From: a virus
IMG/VR virus record: IMGVR_UViG_3300022821_000035
Coordinates: 1 to 44,089 of that record
Strand: one strand, 5' to 3'
DNA length: 44,089 nt
This document shows, in pieces, positions 29,693 to 39,589 of the stretch. The position numbers and the translations under genes were made by a program. Every line of letters begins with the position of its first letter. Position 1 is the stretch's first letter. Below the pieces are notes generated by a model that saw only the letters and a program-made list of their open reading frames with translations, searched no databases and was not told where the DNA came from.

Positions 29693-30760
29693 ATGGGTGA
29701 AGTAAACCAAGATGCAATAAATGACGCTATCGCTAAATTTGCTGGTGAGGATAGTGCTTATGCTGATAAACTTAAAGGTCATGTTGCCAACTATGTCGGT
29801 TATTCTAACCAAGTTGCTAGTATGCCCAAAGTTGATGACCCTGAGGCTGTAGCCAAAATGGGTGGAGGAGTAGACCAAAGCTATCTTAGAGGGAACATTA
29901 CACCTGGTGGTGTTACTGCTTTAGGTGGAGCTGGTGTTGGGCTTCTTAATAAAGAAACAAGTGCTTTGCAAAGTTTAGCTAAAGGAGCTAAGAGCAACGC
30001 TACTAAAAAAGGCGGAGAAGCCTACGAGGGATTAGCTGGCTTTGAAGCTAACGATTCTCTCGACAATGCAATCCAACGATGGATGAAGAACCCTAAGAAT
30101 GAAGAGGGCAATTACAAATCTTTAGATGAACTCCAGAAGGAATTAGAAGGAGCGGTTCTTGGAGGCGATGCTCAATGGAATGAAGAAGATGTTTCGGCTA
30201 GATTAGCCCAGAGAGTCCCAGAAGGAGCTAGAGAGACTTTGCAAGAAGATTTCTATAAGAGTATCGGGAATACTCAAACCGAAGCTGAAAATTTGATTAA
30301 ACTTGACCGTTACACTACTGGTCAAATGCCAGAATATGAATCTGACTTATATAAAATTACTGACCCAGGATTCGCAGCTAAGGCTGATATTATGAAAGAT
30401 AGCCCAGGATTACAAGCAGAACTCACTAAACTTCAGAGCGACAGCCCAGAAGCATTGCCTTATACAGACTTAGTAGAAAAATTCCCTAGCATCACACCAG
30501 AGATAGCTAAACCTTATTACAAACAAGCTGCGGCTAGTGATGTTCCAGCTATGATAGAAGAGAGAGCAATCCCAGTAATAAACGAGAATGGTAAAGCCGT
30601 TGTGCCAGAGGCTTTTTTGGGTGAATCCAAAGATGTTGCTAAGCTTCTAGGGTTAGAATATAAAGGAATTTTAAGTGCTCAAGAAATAGAAGATTTAATT
30701 TATCAATACTGGAAAGAAAAATCCAAAGGATTCCCGATTGATTTCGACGCAGCAATATAA
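29693..30760 (+). CDS. Unknown internal virion-like protein
   Basis: A 355-residue, Ala/Gly/Glu-rich protein. The middle has a Gly-rich flexible stretch (GNITPGGVTALGGAGVGLL). The C-terminal part carries FPSITPEIAKPYYKQAAASDVPAMIEE and ends in a helix (EIEDLIYQYWKEKSKGFP). No known domain is visible. It is followed 13 bases later by the giant gene, and the three genes 28868-38792 probably form one unit for ejection proteins. Confidence 0.55.
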   Translation: MGEVNQDAINDAIAKFAGEDSAYADKLKGHVANYVGYSNQVASMPKVDDPEAVAKMGGGVDQSYLRGNITPGGVTALGGAGVGLLNKETSALQSLAKGAKSNATKKGGEAYEGLAGFEANDSLDNAIQRWMKNPKNEEGNYKSLDELQKELEGAVLGGDAQWNEEDVSARLAQRVPEGARETLQEDFYKSIGNTQTEAENLIKLDRYTTGQMPEYESDLYKITDPGFAAKADIMKDSPGLQAELTKLQSDSPEALPYTDLVEKFPSITPEIAKPYYKQAAASDVPAMIEERAIPVINENGKAVVPEAFLGESKDVAKLLGLEYKGILSAQEIEDLIYQYWKEKSKGFPIDFDAAI

Positions 30761-30773
30761 TTAAAATACTAAA

Positions 30774-33700
30774 ATGGGTCTTTATTCATCACGAAAAAAA
30801 GCAGACGAAAAACAAACAAACGTAAGTACACCGCTCCAGCCTTCCAGGGATTCTGGAGTTGGAATTTTTGATTGGGTAAAAGCTTCAGCCTTCAAATCTG
30901 CTAGGGGTCTTTATGGTGGCTTAGAATTTTTCGCTGGAGGAGTAAAAGAAACAGGGGAGCAACTTAAACGGGGAACGACTTTGGAGAACTTCAACGAGAA
31001 TTTCATGAAACAGCCAGAAGGGTTTAAAACCAAAGCTCCAGATGTTGTTTTCACAGAAGAAGATAAACAGAAAATAGCCAAGAGGAAGGAAACTTTCCAA
31101 CCCCTAGATGATGTTGCTAAAAAAGCTCAGCAAGTAGCGGGGGCTGTTGTTCAACCAGTAGGCTCTTATGCGGAGAAAGCTTTTGAAGCTGTCAACGAAG
31201 GTCTGGATGCCAAAGCTAATGACTGGGTTCATAGTTTCTACCAAAAGCCGTTCACGAAAGAAGACGGTAGCACCGACTGGGGTTATGTCTTGAGACCAGA
31301 TGTCTCTTCTCAATATGTATTCGAGGTAGCAGGACAAATGTTGCCAGCATTGGCGACTGCTTACGTTTCAGGAGGCACAGCTCCGATTGCTGTTTATATG
31401 GGAGGAGTCGAGCTAGGACAATCCTATGAAGATTTTTCTGGTAGTCTCGCCGAACAAGAAGGAATCTCTGTAGAAGAGTTGACCGATGAGCAAAAAGAAG
31501 ACTCATTCTCTCAGGCATTTCTTTATGCTGGAGTTTCAGCTTACTTGGAGACTAGGTTATTCGCAGGAGTGGAGAAAACTGCGTTAAGACCTATCAGAAG
31601 TATGCTCCAACGAGCAATCAAGGAAGTTCCTTTGGATATGTTGAAGAGTGGACTTATAGAGGGTGGAACTGAGGGGCTACAACAATTCTCTCAGAATTTC
31701 ATTGCTAAAAAGGGAGGCTCTGACCCAGACAGAAATTTAATGGAAGGTGTCTTAGAGAGTGCTTACAAAGGATTCGTTTCTGGTTTAGCTTTCGGGATGT
31801 CAACTAATTTCCAAGCACCTAGAGGAACAGACGCTCAAATTAACTCTGTAGCTGACTTGCAGAAAGCTAAGGATTCTTACGCTAAAGAGTTTGCTAAAGC
31901 TAAACAAACCTTCGAGGCTGAACAGACAGCAGCAGGAGAAAAAGTTGTAGCAGACAATCAACTTACCGCTGATTATGCTCAAAAAATTTACACAGGTTCT
32001 AAATTCGGCAATGACGCTATGGGTGAGGGCGGTGTCGGTGCAAACATGGCTGACCCAGATGTTGCAGCGGTGCTTTTCGACGATACTGGTCATCTCTCCG
32101 AGTCTGCTATGAAGGGTAGGATTGATGATATAGGTCAAAAATTAGAATATAATATTAGTAAAGAAAGCGGAGATTTATTCAGGTCTAAAATGGAAGGTAA
32201 AAAATTTAAAAGCATAAAAGAGGCTGATGCAGCTTTTAAGACATTAATAGGAGAATCTTTGCCTCCCAACCAGTCTAAAAAATTCTTTGCTGAATCTGAG
32301 AAGACCTACAATCAATTAGAGAAAGAAGGGAATACTAAAATTAAAACAATCGGTGAAGCAGATGTTTCTGTAGCCAATGATGCTACACCAGCGACACTTG
32401 AAAGAGGAGCACAAGACCCAGAGTTTAACAATTTTGTTGAACAAATTACCAAGAGAGGAAAAATCGCCTTGAAAGAAACGACCGTTTCCTTAGAAAAACT
32501 TAATTACGAAGGCTTCTCTGAGGCTGATTTTGGAGGTGAAGGTAAATCAGCGAACGCTTTGGCGAAAGTGAAAGCAGGAGACATCTCACCTTTAGTCATA
32601 GATTTTGTTGATGGTAAATTAGTAATCAAAAATGGTAACCATACTAGATGGGCTTTAGGGCAAGAAGGTATTGAAAACGCTAAAGTTGTCATAAGCGAAA
32701 CTGCCTTAAAAGAGAGCGGGCTGGAAACAAAGGTGGCAGAAACTATAAAATCAGAAGAAGTACCGAAGACAACAGACAAACAAACAGACTTACAGAAAAA
32801 AGGCGAGGATATACAAAAAACTGAAGAGTTAAAAGCAAAGGTAGATAAACCTAGTGTAGGAGCTGATTTTGTTCCTAGAGAGAGCTTGACGGCTGTTTAT
32901 AAAGAAGCTGAAAGGCTCGGAGCAGGAGAAACCTTAGCTAAAGCGATAACCAAACCTCTAACTGGAGAAGAGATTGAGAGACTTTCTGATATGCAGATAG
33001 CCGTTGTTAATGCGGGTCTATCAGGAATAGCTCAGAACTCACCAGAGGCTATTGAAGTTATTAACCAGAACATTCAGGCATTGGGAGGAACTGCTGTAGA
33101 GACTTCTACTATTGTTGCTCCGACTGAACCAGTTAGTGCAGGAGAAACGCCAACTGAATCTGAAGTTAATATTAAAAAGACTGAAATTGAAAAAGCGGAA
33201 GCTCTATCAGGAAGAATTGCAAAAATGGACGAGGATGTGGCGACGGCTGACATAACCAAAAAAGAAGAAGCGTTAGCTACTAGAGAAGTTCAAAGGAAAG
33301 AAATATCAGCGTCGCTCAGAAAAGGAGCTGATACTTTTGTTGATGTCAAAGCTGGAAAGAAAAAAGCATCTGCCTTCACATTATCAGTTAAAAAACTTCC
33401 AAATCTTAAATATGGATACGCTATAACAATGAATACTCCAGACTCTACACAAGCCATAGACTATTCACCTAGATTCTCGTCTGAAGCTAAAGCCAAGAAG
33501 ATGGGTATTCAGCGAGCTATTAGGATGGTTGAAACTGCTAGACAAAGCGGTGTTTCAAAGGCGGGCTTAACTAAAATCAAGACTGCGTTGATGAAGGCGA
33601 ACAAGACTTTGGGCAAGTCAGCTTTGACGACTAAGAAAGTTAAAAAAGTAGTAAAAGAAACCCAGAAAAAACTTAAAACTAAGAAGGAAAAACAAACTGT

Positions 33701-36700
33701 TTATAAATCTCCTGTTAAGCAAGAAAAATTAACTAAAATACTTCGAGGAACTAAAGGTTTGACAGCTGAGGATATTCAGAAGAAGCTTCCCAATATAAAA
33801 CTGAAGAAAGATGTTCCAGCTAAAGATATTCATGGTAATAAGGTTATTATTCCAGAAGATGAGGTCTTAACTCCCTACGAACTGAAAGGCAATAAGATTC
33901 TGTTACAAGACGGGAAGACTTACATCGTGTCTAAAAATCAATTCGCTAATATTAAAGGAAATTCTGTCGGTGGCGAAGTTAAACCATTTGCACCTGAGTT
34001 AAAAGAAATTAAAGAAAGCGTGAAGAGTGATAAGGTCTTAGTAGATGAAATTGATGTCTTGTCTGAAAAAATGTTTGGTAAAAAATTTGAGGATTTGACA
34101 CCAAAGAAAAGAAGAGAAGTTTCTATTGAGAGAAATCAACAATCATGGAGAAACCCCAAATCAAATACTAAATACTCTGAATTGCAACTTCCAGGCGGAA
34201 AAAATTATAAAGAAATTATAATTCAAGCAAAATTAGATATTAAAACTGCGGAAAAATTAGGGTATAGTGTGAAACCAGCGAAAGGAGAGACAGTAAGCGG
34301 ATGGAGAGTCCATTATCCAGACGGTAGTTGGCAACAGTTTATACACAGTAGTAAAGAACTAGCAGAAGCTGAAATGCTTAGGACAGTTTCTTTACATGAG
34401 AAAGCTTATCCCTCTCCACATTGGGAAGAAATTAAAAATGTGTTAGCTCATATTAGAATGAATATGAGAAAGTTTAAGGGTAAAACAGTCGCCTTCTTGG
34501 AAGAGTTGCAGAGTGATTGGGCAAGAGAGGGGAGAGAGAAGGGGTTCGACTTATATGATGTCGTATCAGAAATAGAAGATGATACTCTAGGGTCTTTCGC
34601 TACAAAGAAAGAGGCTGAGGATTTCGCAAAAGAACAATCGACAGAAGAGACTAAATATAAAGTTATTGTTGGCGATGGTGTCCCAAACAACCAATTCCTA
34701 AAAAAATGGCAAGAAATGTCGATTAAAAGAGCTTTAATAGAAGCAGTGAATTCTAAGGCTGGATATTTCGCCTGGATTAATGGAGAGCAGACAAGTGCTA
34801 GATATAACTTAGATACTGTAGTCGATAGTATTAAGTGGGAAAAGGATGACTCTTCTCTTATTAGAAGAGCGGATGGAGTTAAGAATGTTATTATCAACCC
34901 AAAAGACGGTTCTTCAGCGTTCAACATTTTAGTAGATAAAGATGGAAAAATAATTTCGTCTGTGTACAGAGATTGGAATGGCAAAAAATTAGACGAAGCT
35001 CTAGGGAAAGGTTTAGCAGACAAGGTAATGGGAGAAGAAACAGGGACTTTATTAGGCGAAGGTCTTAAATTTGGGGGAGAATGGACTTCTAATCTTTACG
35101 ATAAGCAAGTTAAAAATATAGTAGAGGATTTAACTGGCGGAAAGGTTGAAGTTATGGATATGGGATTGCCCGTAGCTCCAGAAGGTAGCAAGATATTTAA
35201 TATCCAATTATCCAAAACAGGAAAACCAGTAAGACTGACTGAAAAGAATATGAAGATTGGTAAAACCATTTTTACTAGCGAAGGTGCTGGCGAGTATGTA
35301 ATCACCGATATTCTTGGAGAGGGAGCGTTCAAGGCAGTTGAAAAAGTGTTTTATGACAATATGAAAGCTAGGTGGAAAGACCTAGAGAACGACCCTAATT
35401 GGAAATTAAAATTAAGCGTAGCTGAAAGAAAATTTAATGTTTTAATTAAAAAAGTTGTCCAACAAGGCATTAAACTAACCCCTGAAATAAAAGCTAAAAT
35501 TAAAGGCAAAACTCTTGGCTTGAAAAACAGCGGAAAAATGTTTGCTTCTAAAGAAAATAGTAAGGGAGCTACACCAATAAGCGAGTTCGAGGAACTTCCC
35601 AAAATTGAGAAGGAATTTGACGCTAACGCTAAGAAGTTCAAACTTCACGAAAAATCTATCGAACTCATTAGAAAGTATGCTGCTAGGATTGGTGAAGGGA
35701 ATCTTCCTAGAGGAACAGCAGGAGTCTTCTGGCATGGTACTAATACAATCAGAACTAGGAGTTTAACTGAAATTTCTGTCGTAGCCCATGAAATAGCTCA
35801 TTATTTAGATTTTGTTAAAACTAATATAAGCGATGCGTTCTTAGGAGATAATAAAGGTCTTCAGTCAGATTTAGATGAGATTTATGTAGAATATTACCAT
35901 GGAGCTAGTTTATCCCATCCGAGAAGGCTACGAGTAGTTGAAGGATTCGCTACTCTATTGCAGAAATATGCTGAGATGCCGACTACAATGGAAACTACAT
36001 ACCCAGATTTAATTAATGCTTTCTTTAAAGAAGGAGGAGACTTTTATAATCCATTGTTTGCAGAAATAATAGCTGATTTAAGGAATATAGTTGGTGACTA
36101 TCAAGCGTTGAAACCTTTGGACAAGATTGCAGCCAGGATGCTTGATGGAGAGCTTAAAGTTGATAAAAAAATAATGAGTCTCTCTGACAAAATTAAATCT
36201 TTTATGGCTGATTTTATTTATCCTACTGAAGCTTTATCTAAGAAAGTTGGAAAGCATTTTACTAGCGATGATTTATCGTTATGGATGAGGTTATATAATA
36301 CGACCTTGCCAACAATGATTTCAAATAATATTTTAGGTCGCTCTGCTTTTGTTAAAGGTTACAGCAGGTTAGTAAATGGAGAAGTCAAACAAACTCTTAA
36401 ATATAATTGGTCTGATTTAGTTAAAAAATTAAAAGGGAGTGATAATGCTTTTGGAGCTTTTCTAATAGGAAGAACAATCTTTTATGAATATAAAGATTTA
36501 GGAAATTCAATAGAATTAAACGAAAGCAAAAAGTTTGAGATAGTTGAAATGAGTTTAGATTTGGATATTTTAACTGCCAAACTTGGAAGAGCTAGAAATA
36601 AAGACGTAAAAAAAGGAATTAGAGAAGAAATTAATGGCATTAAAACAGACCTAGCGATAGCTAAGCAAAGTTTTGAAGAAAGACAAAAGGTTATAGAAGA

Positions 36701-38792
36701 GTCAACTAAAAGACTTAAAAAAGACCAAATACCAGAAGAGGAAGCTACTAATGCCTTTGAACAAGGAAAAGCTCTTTATGAAGAAGAGACTAAAATGTTT
36801 GATGCTTTAACATCTGAAGACCTTAAATTTGCGAATGACCCTGCTGTTCAATTACTTACAAATAAAGAATTTTCAAGATTAAATTCTAAAGAAGGTTATG
36901 CTCCTCTCAAAAGAGCTTTCTATGACGAAATTTTAGGGACTAATGAAAATCTCCCTAAGCACATGAGAATGACTGAAGGTAAAATATCATCTCTGAAAAA
37001 AAGGACTGGTTCTCCTAGGGTTATTATTAACCCTGTCGCTGCTGCTATTTTAAATCACTCTGAATTTACTAAAAAAGGGTTGCAACAAATTGTTCGTAAC
37101 AAAGCGATAGATTACGCAGAACTTGCCCCAGATGTTATAGAGATAGTCCCTCTTAAAGCTTATAAAGATGAAAATACTGGACTTATTGTATTCCCACAGG
37201 AGAGCAAAAAAGAGATTATAATGGCTCGAAAAGACTACAAACGAGTTCCGCTTTTAGTTGACTCAACTATCAAGCAGATATTTGATAATGTTCTGACCCA
37301 CGAATCTGTTGATGACTTCGGTAAGTTTATGATGTCTTCTTCACGGCTCTTCTCAAAGGGAACAACTGGTCTTTATACTCAGTTTATTGTTCCTAATTTA
37401 ATGCTTGACCAAATTTCAGCTGCGGCTCAATCCAGTAACAACTACATTCCATTTTATACTGCTACTAAAACTCTCTATAAAACTTTGAGTGATAAAAACA
37501 GTCCTGAATCTGAGTTAGCTTTAGAATATTTAAGACTAGGAGGAGAAAGACAAACTGCGGCAGGTTGGTTAAACCAAAGCCCCGAAGAACTTAGTAGAAC
37601 CATCCGAAAAGAGAATAAGGGTATTGAAAGAATAGTTAAATTTATTGATAGAACTGGAGATGTTGTCGGAGTTCCTGCTACTTATAGTGAGATGGGGTCT
37701 CGAATGGTCGAGTATATAATGTCTAGGAAAAAAGGAGAACCACAAGTGGTTGCTTTAGAAAGAGCTGGTAGAGTTACTGCTCCATTTCATCATGTAGGTT
37801 CGTGGACTGGAAGTTTTGGTCAAACCTTCATTAAATCTATTCCTTTCTTCAACCCAGCCATACAAGTCGTTGCTCAAGCGGCTGAAACTTTGAATAGTCC
37901 TAAAGGAAGGCAGAAATATTTAATGGTGGTAGCAGCAGTAAGTGCAGCCCAAATTGGTTCGTTAGGATTAATTTTAGCTGGAGGAAGCGATGAGCAGAAA
38001 AGGAAATATGCTGGAATCCATCCAGACATGTTAGCTAACTACCTTTATTTGCCAAACCCTACCAATAAAACAGATTTAATTAAACTTAGAATACCAAGTC
38101 AATTCTCTGTCCTAAGTGTTGCTATGAACATGGTTATCGCAGATAAGTTCTTAGGAGCTGACTATAAATTTGGTGAATACTATGATGGGGTTACCGCCTT
38201 TATACCTGACCAATTAAATCCTGGTAATTTATTAAGTACATCAGGCTGGGCTAAGTTAGTGGCTGGATGGCTTCCACAGTTGTTAAAAATTCCTACTCAA
38301 TTGATGTTCAACAAGAGAGTATTCCCAGAAGTCATGCCATTAGAGGGATATTCGCTAGAGAAGAAACTTCCATCAGAAAGATATTTGGATTCGACATCTA
38401 AGGGTGCTAAGATGTTAGGGAAGGCTTTTGGTTTGTCACCCGTTAAACTTGATTTCTTTATGGAAGGATTTTTCGGACGATACATCGGGTATATGACAAT
38501 AAAACCAAGTGCTTATAACTTGAGGAAGGTTTATATTCAGGAAGAATATTTCAATAGTAGCCGTCAGGTCAAAAAATATTTTGATATGAAGGAGGAGAAC
38601 GACCAGAGATACACTACCTATAAAGGAAACCCCGACAAGAAGGTGGAGTTTGCTAGAGCCAAGAAAAAGCGGGAAGAGCTGAATAAGGTAGCCGACTATT
38701 TAAAGAAATTCAAAGAGGTCGATGAGGAGAAATTGCCCATTAAAGCCGAGGCTTATAGACAAAGGATTTTCTCATTAATCAATAAGTTATAA
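30774..38792 (+). CDS. Giant polyvalent internal virion protein (2672 aa) with metallopeptidase and ParB-like domains
   Basis: An 8-kb gene, the largest in the window. Domains visible: hydrophobic N-terminal segments (about 178-215, 246-262, 332-345); a ParB/Srx-like fold at about 565-645 with the KNGNHTRWAL motif; a Lys-rich linker (about 935-985); a polyvalent domain at about 1120-1480 with EELQSDWA and WINGEQTSARYNL, known from other giant phage proteins; a zinc metallopeptidase at about 1640-1730 with HEIAH (His1672, His1676) and a candidate third ligand Glu1723; a coiled-coil region; an LPD38-like domain (about 2180-2370); and a membrane-like segment (about 2383-2403). Such proteins are ejected into the host with the DNA. 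No lytic transglycosylase motif was found. Confidence 0.8.
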   Translation: MGLYSSRKKADEKQTNVSTPLQPSRDSGVGIFDWVKASAFKSARGLYGGLEFFAGGVKETGEQLKRGTTLENFNENFMKQPEGFKTKAPDVVFTEEDKQKIAKRKETFQPLDDVAKKAQQVAGAVVQPVGSYAEKAFEAVNEGLDAKANDWVHSFYQKPFTKEDGSTDWGYVLRPDVSSQYVFEVAGQMLPALATAYVSGGTAPIAVYMGGVELGQSYEDFSGSLAEQEGISVEELTDEQKEDSFSQAFLYAGVSAYLETRLFAGVEKTALRPIRSMLQRAIKEVPLDMLKSGLIEGGTEGLQQFSQNFIAKKGGSDPDRNLMEGVLESAYKGFVSGLAFGMSTNFQAPRGTDAQINSVADLQKAKDSYAKEFAKAKQTFEAEQTAAGEKVVADNQLTADYAQKIYTGSKFGNDAMGEGGVGANMADPDVAAVLFDDTGHLSESAMKGRIDDIGQKLEYNISKESGDLFRSKMEGKKFKSIKEADAAFKTLIGESLPPNQSKKFFAESEKTYNQLEKEGNTKIKTIGEADVSVANDATPATLERGAQDPEFNNFVEQITKRGKIALKETTVSLEKLNYEGFSEADFGGEGKSANALAKVKAGDISPLVIDFVDGKLVIKNGNHTRWALGQEGIENAKVVISETALKESGLETKVAETIKSEEVPKTTDKQTDLQKKGEDIQKTEELKAKVDKPSVGADFVPRESLTAVYKEAERLGAGETLAKAITKPLTGEEIERLSDMQIAVVNAGLSGIAQNSPEAIEVINQNIQALGGTAVETSTIVAPTEPVSAGETPTESEVNIKKTEIEKAEALSGRIAKMDEDVATADITKKEEALATREVQRKEISASLRKGADTFVDVKAGKKKASAFTLSVKKLPNLKYGYAITMNTPDSTQAIDYSPRFSSEAKAKKMGIQRAIRMVETARQSGVSKAGLTKIKTALMKANKTLGKSALTTKKVKKVVKETQKKLKTKKEKQTVYKSPVKQEKLTKILRGTKGLTAEDIQKKLPNIKLKKDVPAKDIHGNKVIIPEDEVLTPYELKGNKILLQDGKTYIVSKNQFANIKGNSVGGEVKPFAPELKEIKESVKSDKVLVDEIDVLSEKMFGKKFEDLTPKKRREVSIERNQQSWRNPKSNTKYSELQLPGGKNYKEIIIQAKLDIKTAEKLGYSVKPAKGETVSGWRVHYPDGSWQQFIHSSKELAEAEMLRTVSLHEKAYPSPHWEEIKNVLAHIRMNMRKFKGKTVAFLEELQSDWAREGREKGFDLYDVVSEIEDDTLGSFATKKEAEDFAKEQSTEETKYKVIVGDGVPNNQFLKKWQEMSIKRALIEAVNSKAGYFAWINGEQTSARYNLDTVVDSIKWEKDDSSLIRRADGVKNVIINPKDGSSAFNILVDKDGKIISSVYRDWNGKKLDEALGKGLADKVMGEETGTLLGEGLKFGGEWTSNLYDKQVKNIVEDLTGGKVEVMDMGLPVAPEGSKIFNIQLSKTGKPVRLTEKNMKIGKTIFTSEGAGEYVITDILGEGAFKAVEKVFYDNMKARWKDLENDPNWKLKLSVAERKFNVLIKKVVQQGIKLTPEIKAKIKGKTLGLKNSGKMFASKENSKGATPISEFEELPKIEKEFDANAKKFKLHEKSIELIRKYAARIGEGNLPRGTAGVFWHGTNTIRTRSLTEISVVAHEIAHYLDFVKTNISDAFLGDNKGLQSDLDEIYVEYYHGASLSHPRRLRVVEGFATLLQKYAEMPTTMETTYPDLINAFFKEGGDFYNPLFAEIIADLRNIVGDYQALKPLDKIAARMLDGELKVDKKIMSLSDKIKSFMADFIYPTEALSKKVGKHFTSDDLSLWMRLYNTTLPTMISNNILGRSAFVKGYSRLVNGEVKQTLKYNWSDLVKKLKGSDNAFGAFLIGRTIFYEYKDLGNSIELNESKKFEIVEMSLDLDILTAKLGRARNKDVKKGIREEINGIKTDLAIAKQSFEERQKVIEESTKRLKKDQIPEEEATNAFEQGKALYEEETKMFDALTSEDLKFANDPAVQLLTNKEFSRLNSKEGYAPLKRAFYDEILGTNENLPKHMRMTEGKISSLKKRTGSPRVIINPVAAAILNHSEFTKKGLQQIVRNKAIDYAELAPDVIEIVPLKAYKDENTGLIVFPQESKKEIIMARKDYKRVPLLVDSTIKQIFDNVLTHESVDDFGKFMMSSSRLFSKGTTGLYTQFIVPNLMLDQISAAAQSSNNYIPFYTATKTLYKTLSDKNSPESELALEYLRLGGERQTAAGWLNQSPEELSRTIRKENKGIERIVKFIDRTGDVVGVPATYSEMGSRMVEYIMSRKKGEPQVVALERAGRVTAPFHHVGSWTGSFGQTFIKSIPFFNPAIQVVAQAAETLNSPKGRQKYLMVVAAVSAAQIGSLGLILAGGSDEQKRKYAGIHPDMLANYLYLPNPTNKTDLIKLRIPSQFSVLSVAMNMVIADKFLGADYKFGEYYDGVTAFIPDQLNPGNLLSTSGWAKLVAGWLPQLLKIPTQLMFNKRVFPEVMPLEGYSLEKKLPSERYLDSTSKGAKMLGKAFGLSPVKLDFFMEGFFGRYIGYMTIKPSAYNLRKVYIQEEYFNSSRQVKKYFDMKEENDQRYTTYKGNPDKKVEFARAKKKREELNKVADYLKKFKEVDEEKLPIKAEAYRQRIFSLINKL

Positions 38793-38793
38793 T

Positions 38794-39015
38794 ATGAAGA
38801 AATTAATTGAAAGGTTCAAAGCTTTTTTTATCAAAGAAGCGATAGTAAGGCATCTACATTCTTTCGCAAAGACCTATGTTGTTGTGTTTTTAGGAATACT
38901 ATTAGCTGGATGTGCTGATGGAGCTAGTTGTCTAACGGGAGTATTTTTAATTCAGACTGCGAAAATATCGCTGATTTCTGTCCTGAGAAATATTTATAAA
39001 CTATTAACCGAGTAA
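38794..39015 (+). CDS. Holin-like membrane protein
   Basis: A 73-residue protein with an amphipathic basic N-terminus (LIERFKAFFIKEAIVRHLHSFAKT), a hydrophobic helix (YVVVFLGILLAGCA), and a second hydrophobic helix (CLTGVFLIQTAKISLISVLRNI). Two spans and size fit a class II-like holin; the FAKTYVVVFLGILL pattern resembles phage holins in which a basic helix precedes a TM span. It follows the giant gene by 1 base and is coupled to the next gene 4 bases away. Confidence 0.6.
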   Translation: MKKLIERFKAFFIKEAIVRHLHSFAKTYVVVFLGILLAGCADGASCLTGVFLIQTAKISLISVLRNIYKLLTE

Positions 39016-39019
39016 CTAT

Positions 39020-39322
39020 ATGGAATCTTTCTCAGCGTGGGTGGAAATGATAGGGTTTATTATCATGATTGTTGGTGTTATATTTTTAGTTTATAAAACC
39101 TTCAACGACCCTGATAACGCAGCCAAAAGTAGACTAGATGTTCTTGAGGCTTCTTGCGTCCTTAAAACAAAATCTATTAGAGAAAGTTTCTCTTCTATCA
39201 AGACAGATATTCGTAATATAAAAAACAATCACCTGTTCCATATCGAGAATGACATTTCAGACATCAAGGTAACATTAGCCTCGATAGAAACAGCTCTTGA
39301 GATTGGAAATCGAAAAAAATAA
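39020..39322 (+). CDS. XhlA/holin-accessory-like membrane protein
   Basis: A 100-residue protein with one N-terminal transmembrane helix (IGFIIMIVGVIFLVYKTF) and a long helical C-terminal domain with heptads (SSIKTDIRNIKNNHLFHIENDISDIKVTLASIETAL). The shape matches phage hemolysin/XhlA or spanin-like lysis accessories: a short N-terminal anchor and coiled coil. DPDNAAKSRLDVLEASC resembles the segment after the TM in similar phage proteins. It closes the late operon, ahead of an intrinsic terminator. Confidence 0.6.
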   Translation: MESFSAWVEMIGFIIMIVGVIFLVYKTFNDPDNAAKSRLDVLEASCVLKTKSIRESFSSIKTDIRNIKNNHLFHIENDISDIKVTLASIETALEIGNRKK

Positions 39323-39333
39323 GATAAAAAAGG

Positions 39334-39364
39334 AAAGCCCCTCTGCCATTGTAGGGGTTTTTCT
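39334..39364 (+). terminator. Late-operon intrinsic terminator
   Basis: A 9-bp stem (AAAGCCCCT / AGGGGTTTT, one G-T pair), a 10-base loop, then T-rich sequence. It ends 2 bases before the P5 -35 box. Confidence 0.82.
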
Positions 39365-39366
39365 TC

Positions 39367-39395
39367 TTGACAATGATTGGGTAATAGTTTAAGCT
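39367..39395 (+). promoter_or_regulatory. Promoter P5, for tRNA-Trp and replication/nucleotide genes
   Basis: TTGACA at 39367-39372, 17-bp spacer, TAAGCT at 39390-39395. The spacer part GGGTAATAGTT resembles those of P2-P4. About 80 nt separate the expected start from the tRNA; that leader shows no gene. Confidence 0.7.
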
Positions 39396-39484
39396 GTATT
39401 TATGTTATGTTGGTTTCGACGAATGTATCAGTAGAACCCTTTGTTGCTCCCTTGCTATTTAGTTCTGGGGTATCGGGGTTTGAT

Positions 39485-39556
39485 GCGGAAGTAGTATAAT
39501 GGCTAATACTGGGGTCTCCAAAGCCTTAAATATGGGTTCGATTCCTATCTTCCGTG
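39485..39556 (+). tRNA. tRNA-Trp (anticodon CCA)
   Basis: A 72-nt cloverleaf: acceptor GCGGAAG / CTTCCGT, D-stem GTAT / ATAC with an AATGGCTA loop, anticodon arm GGGGT-CTCCAAA-GCCTT (anticodon CCA at 39518-39520), 4-base variable loop, T-arm ATGGG-TTCGATT-CCTAT, discriminator G at 39556. No encoded CCA follows. The anticodon stem has three G-U pairs and is weak. Since it reads only UGG, it is not a suppressor. It is the only tRNA I can find in the window. Confidence 0.92.
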
Positions 39557-39589
39557 CGAACAAAAAGAACTAAACTTAATAAGAATATT

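Noticed and set aside
34448-35023. 191-codon minus-strand frame inside the giant gene
   Set aside because: It is the antisense shadow of a well-supported domain (EELQSDWA region), Ser/Phe/Leu-rich as antisense frames are, with no promoter or ribosome site.
39413-39556. tmRNA suggested by GGTTTCGAC followed by a tRNA-like end
   Set aside because: The 3' acceptor strand pairs with 39485-39491 to form a normal tRNA-Trp, not with sequence near 39413; no tag reading frame.
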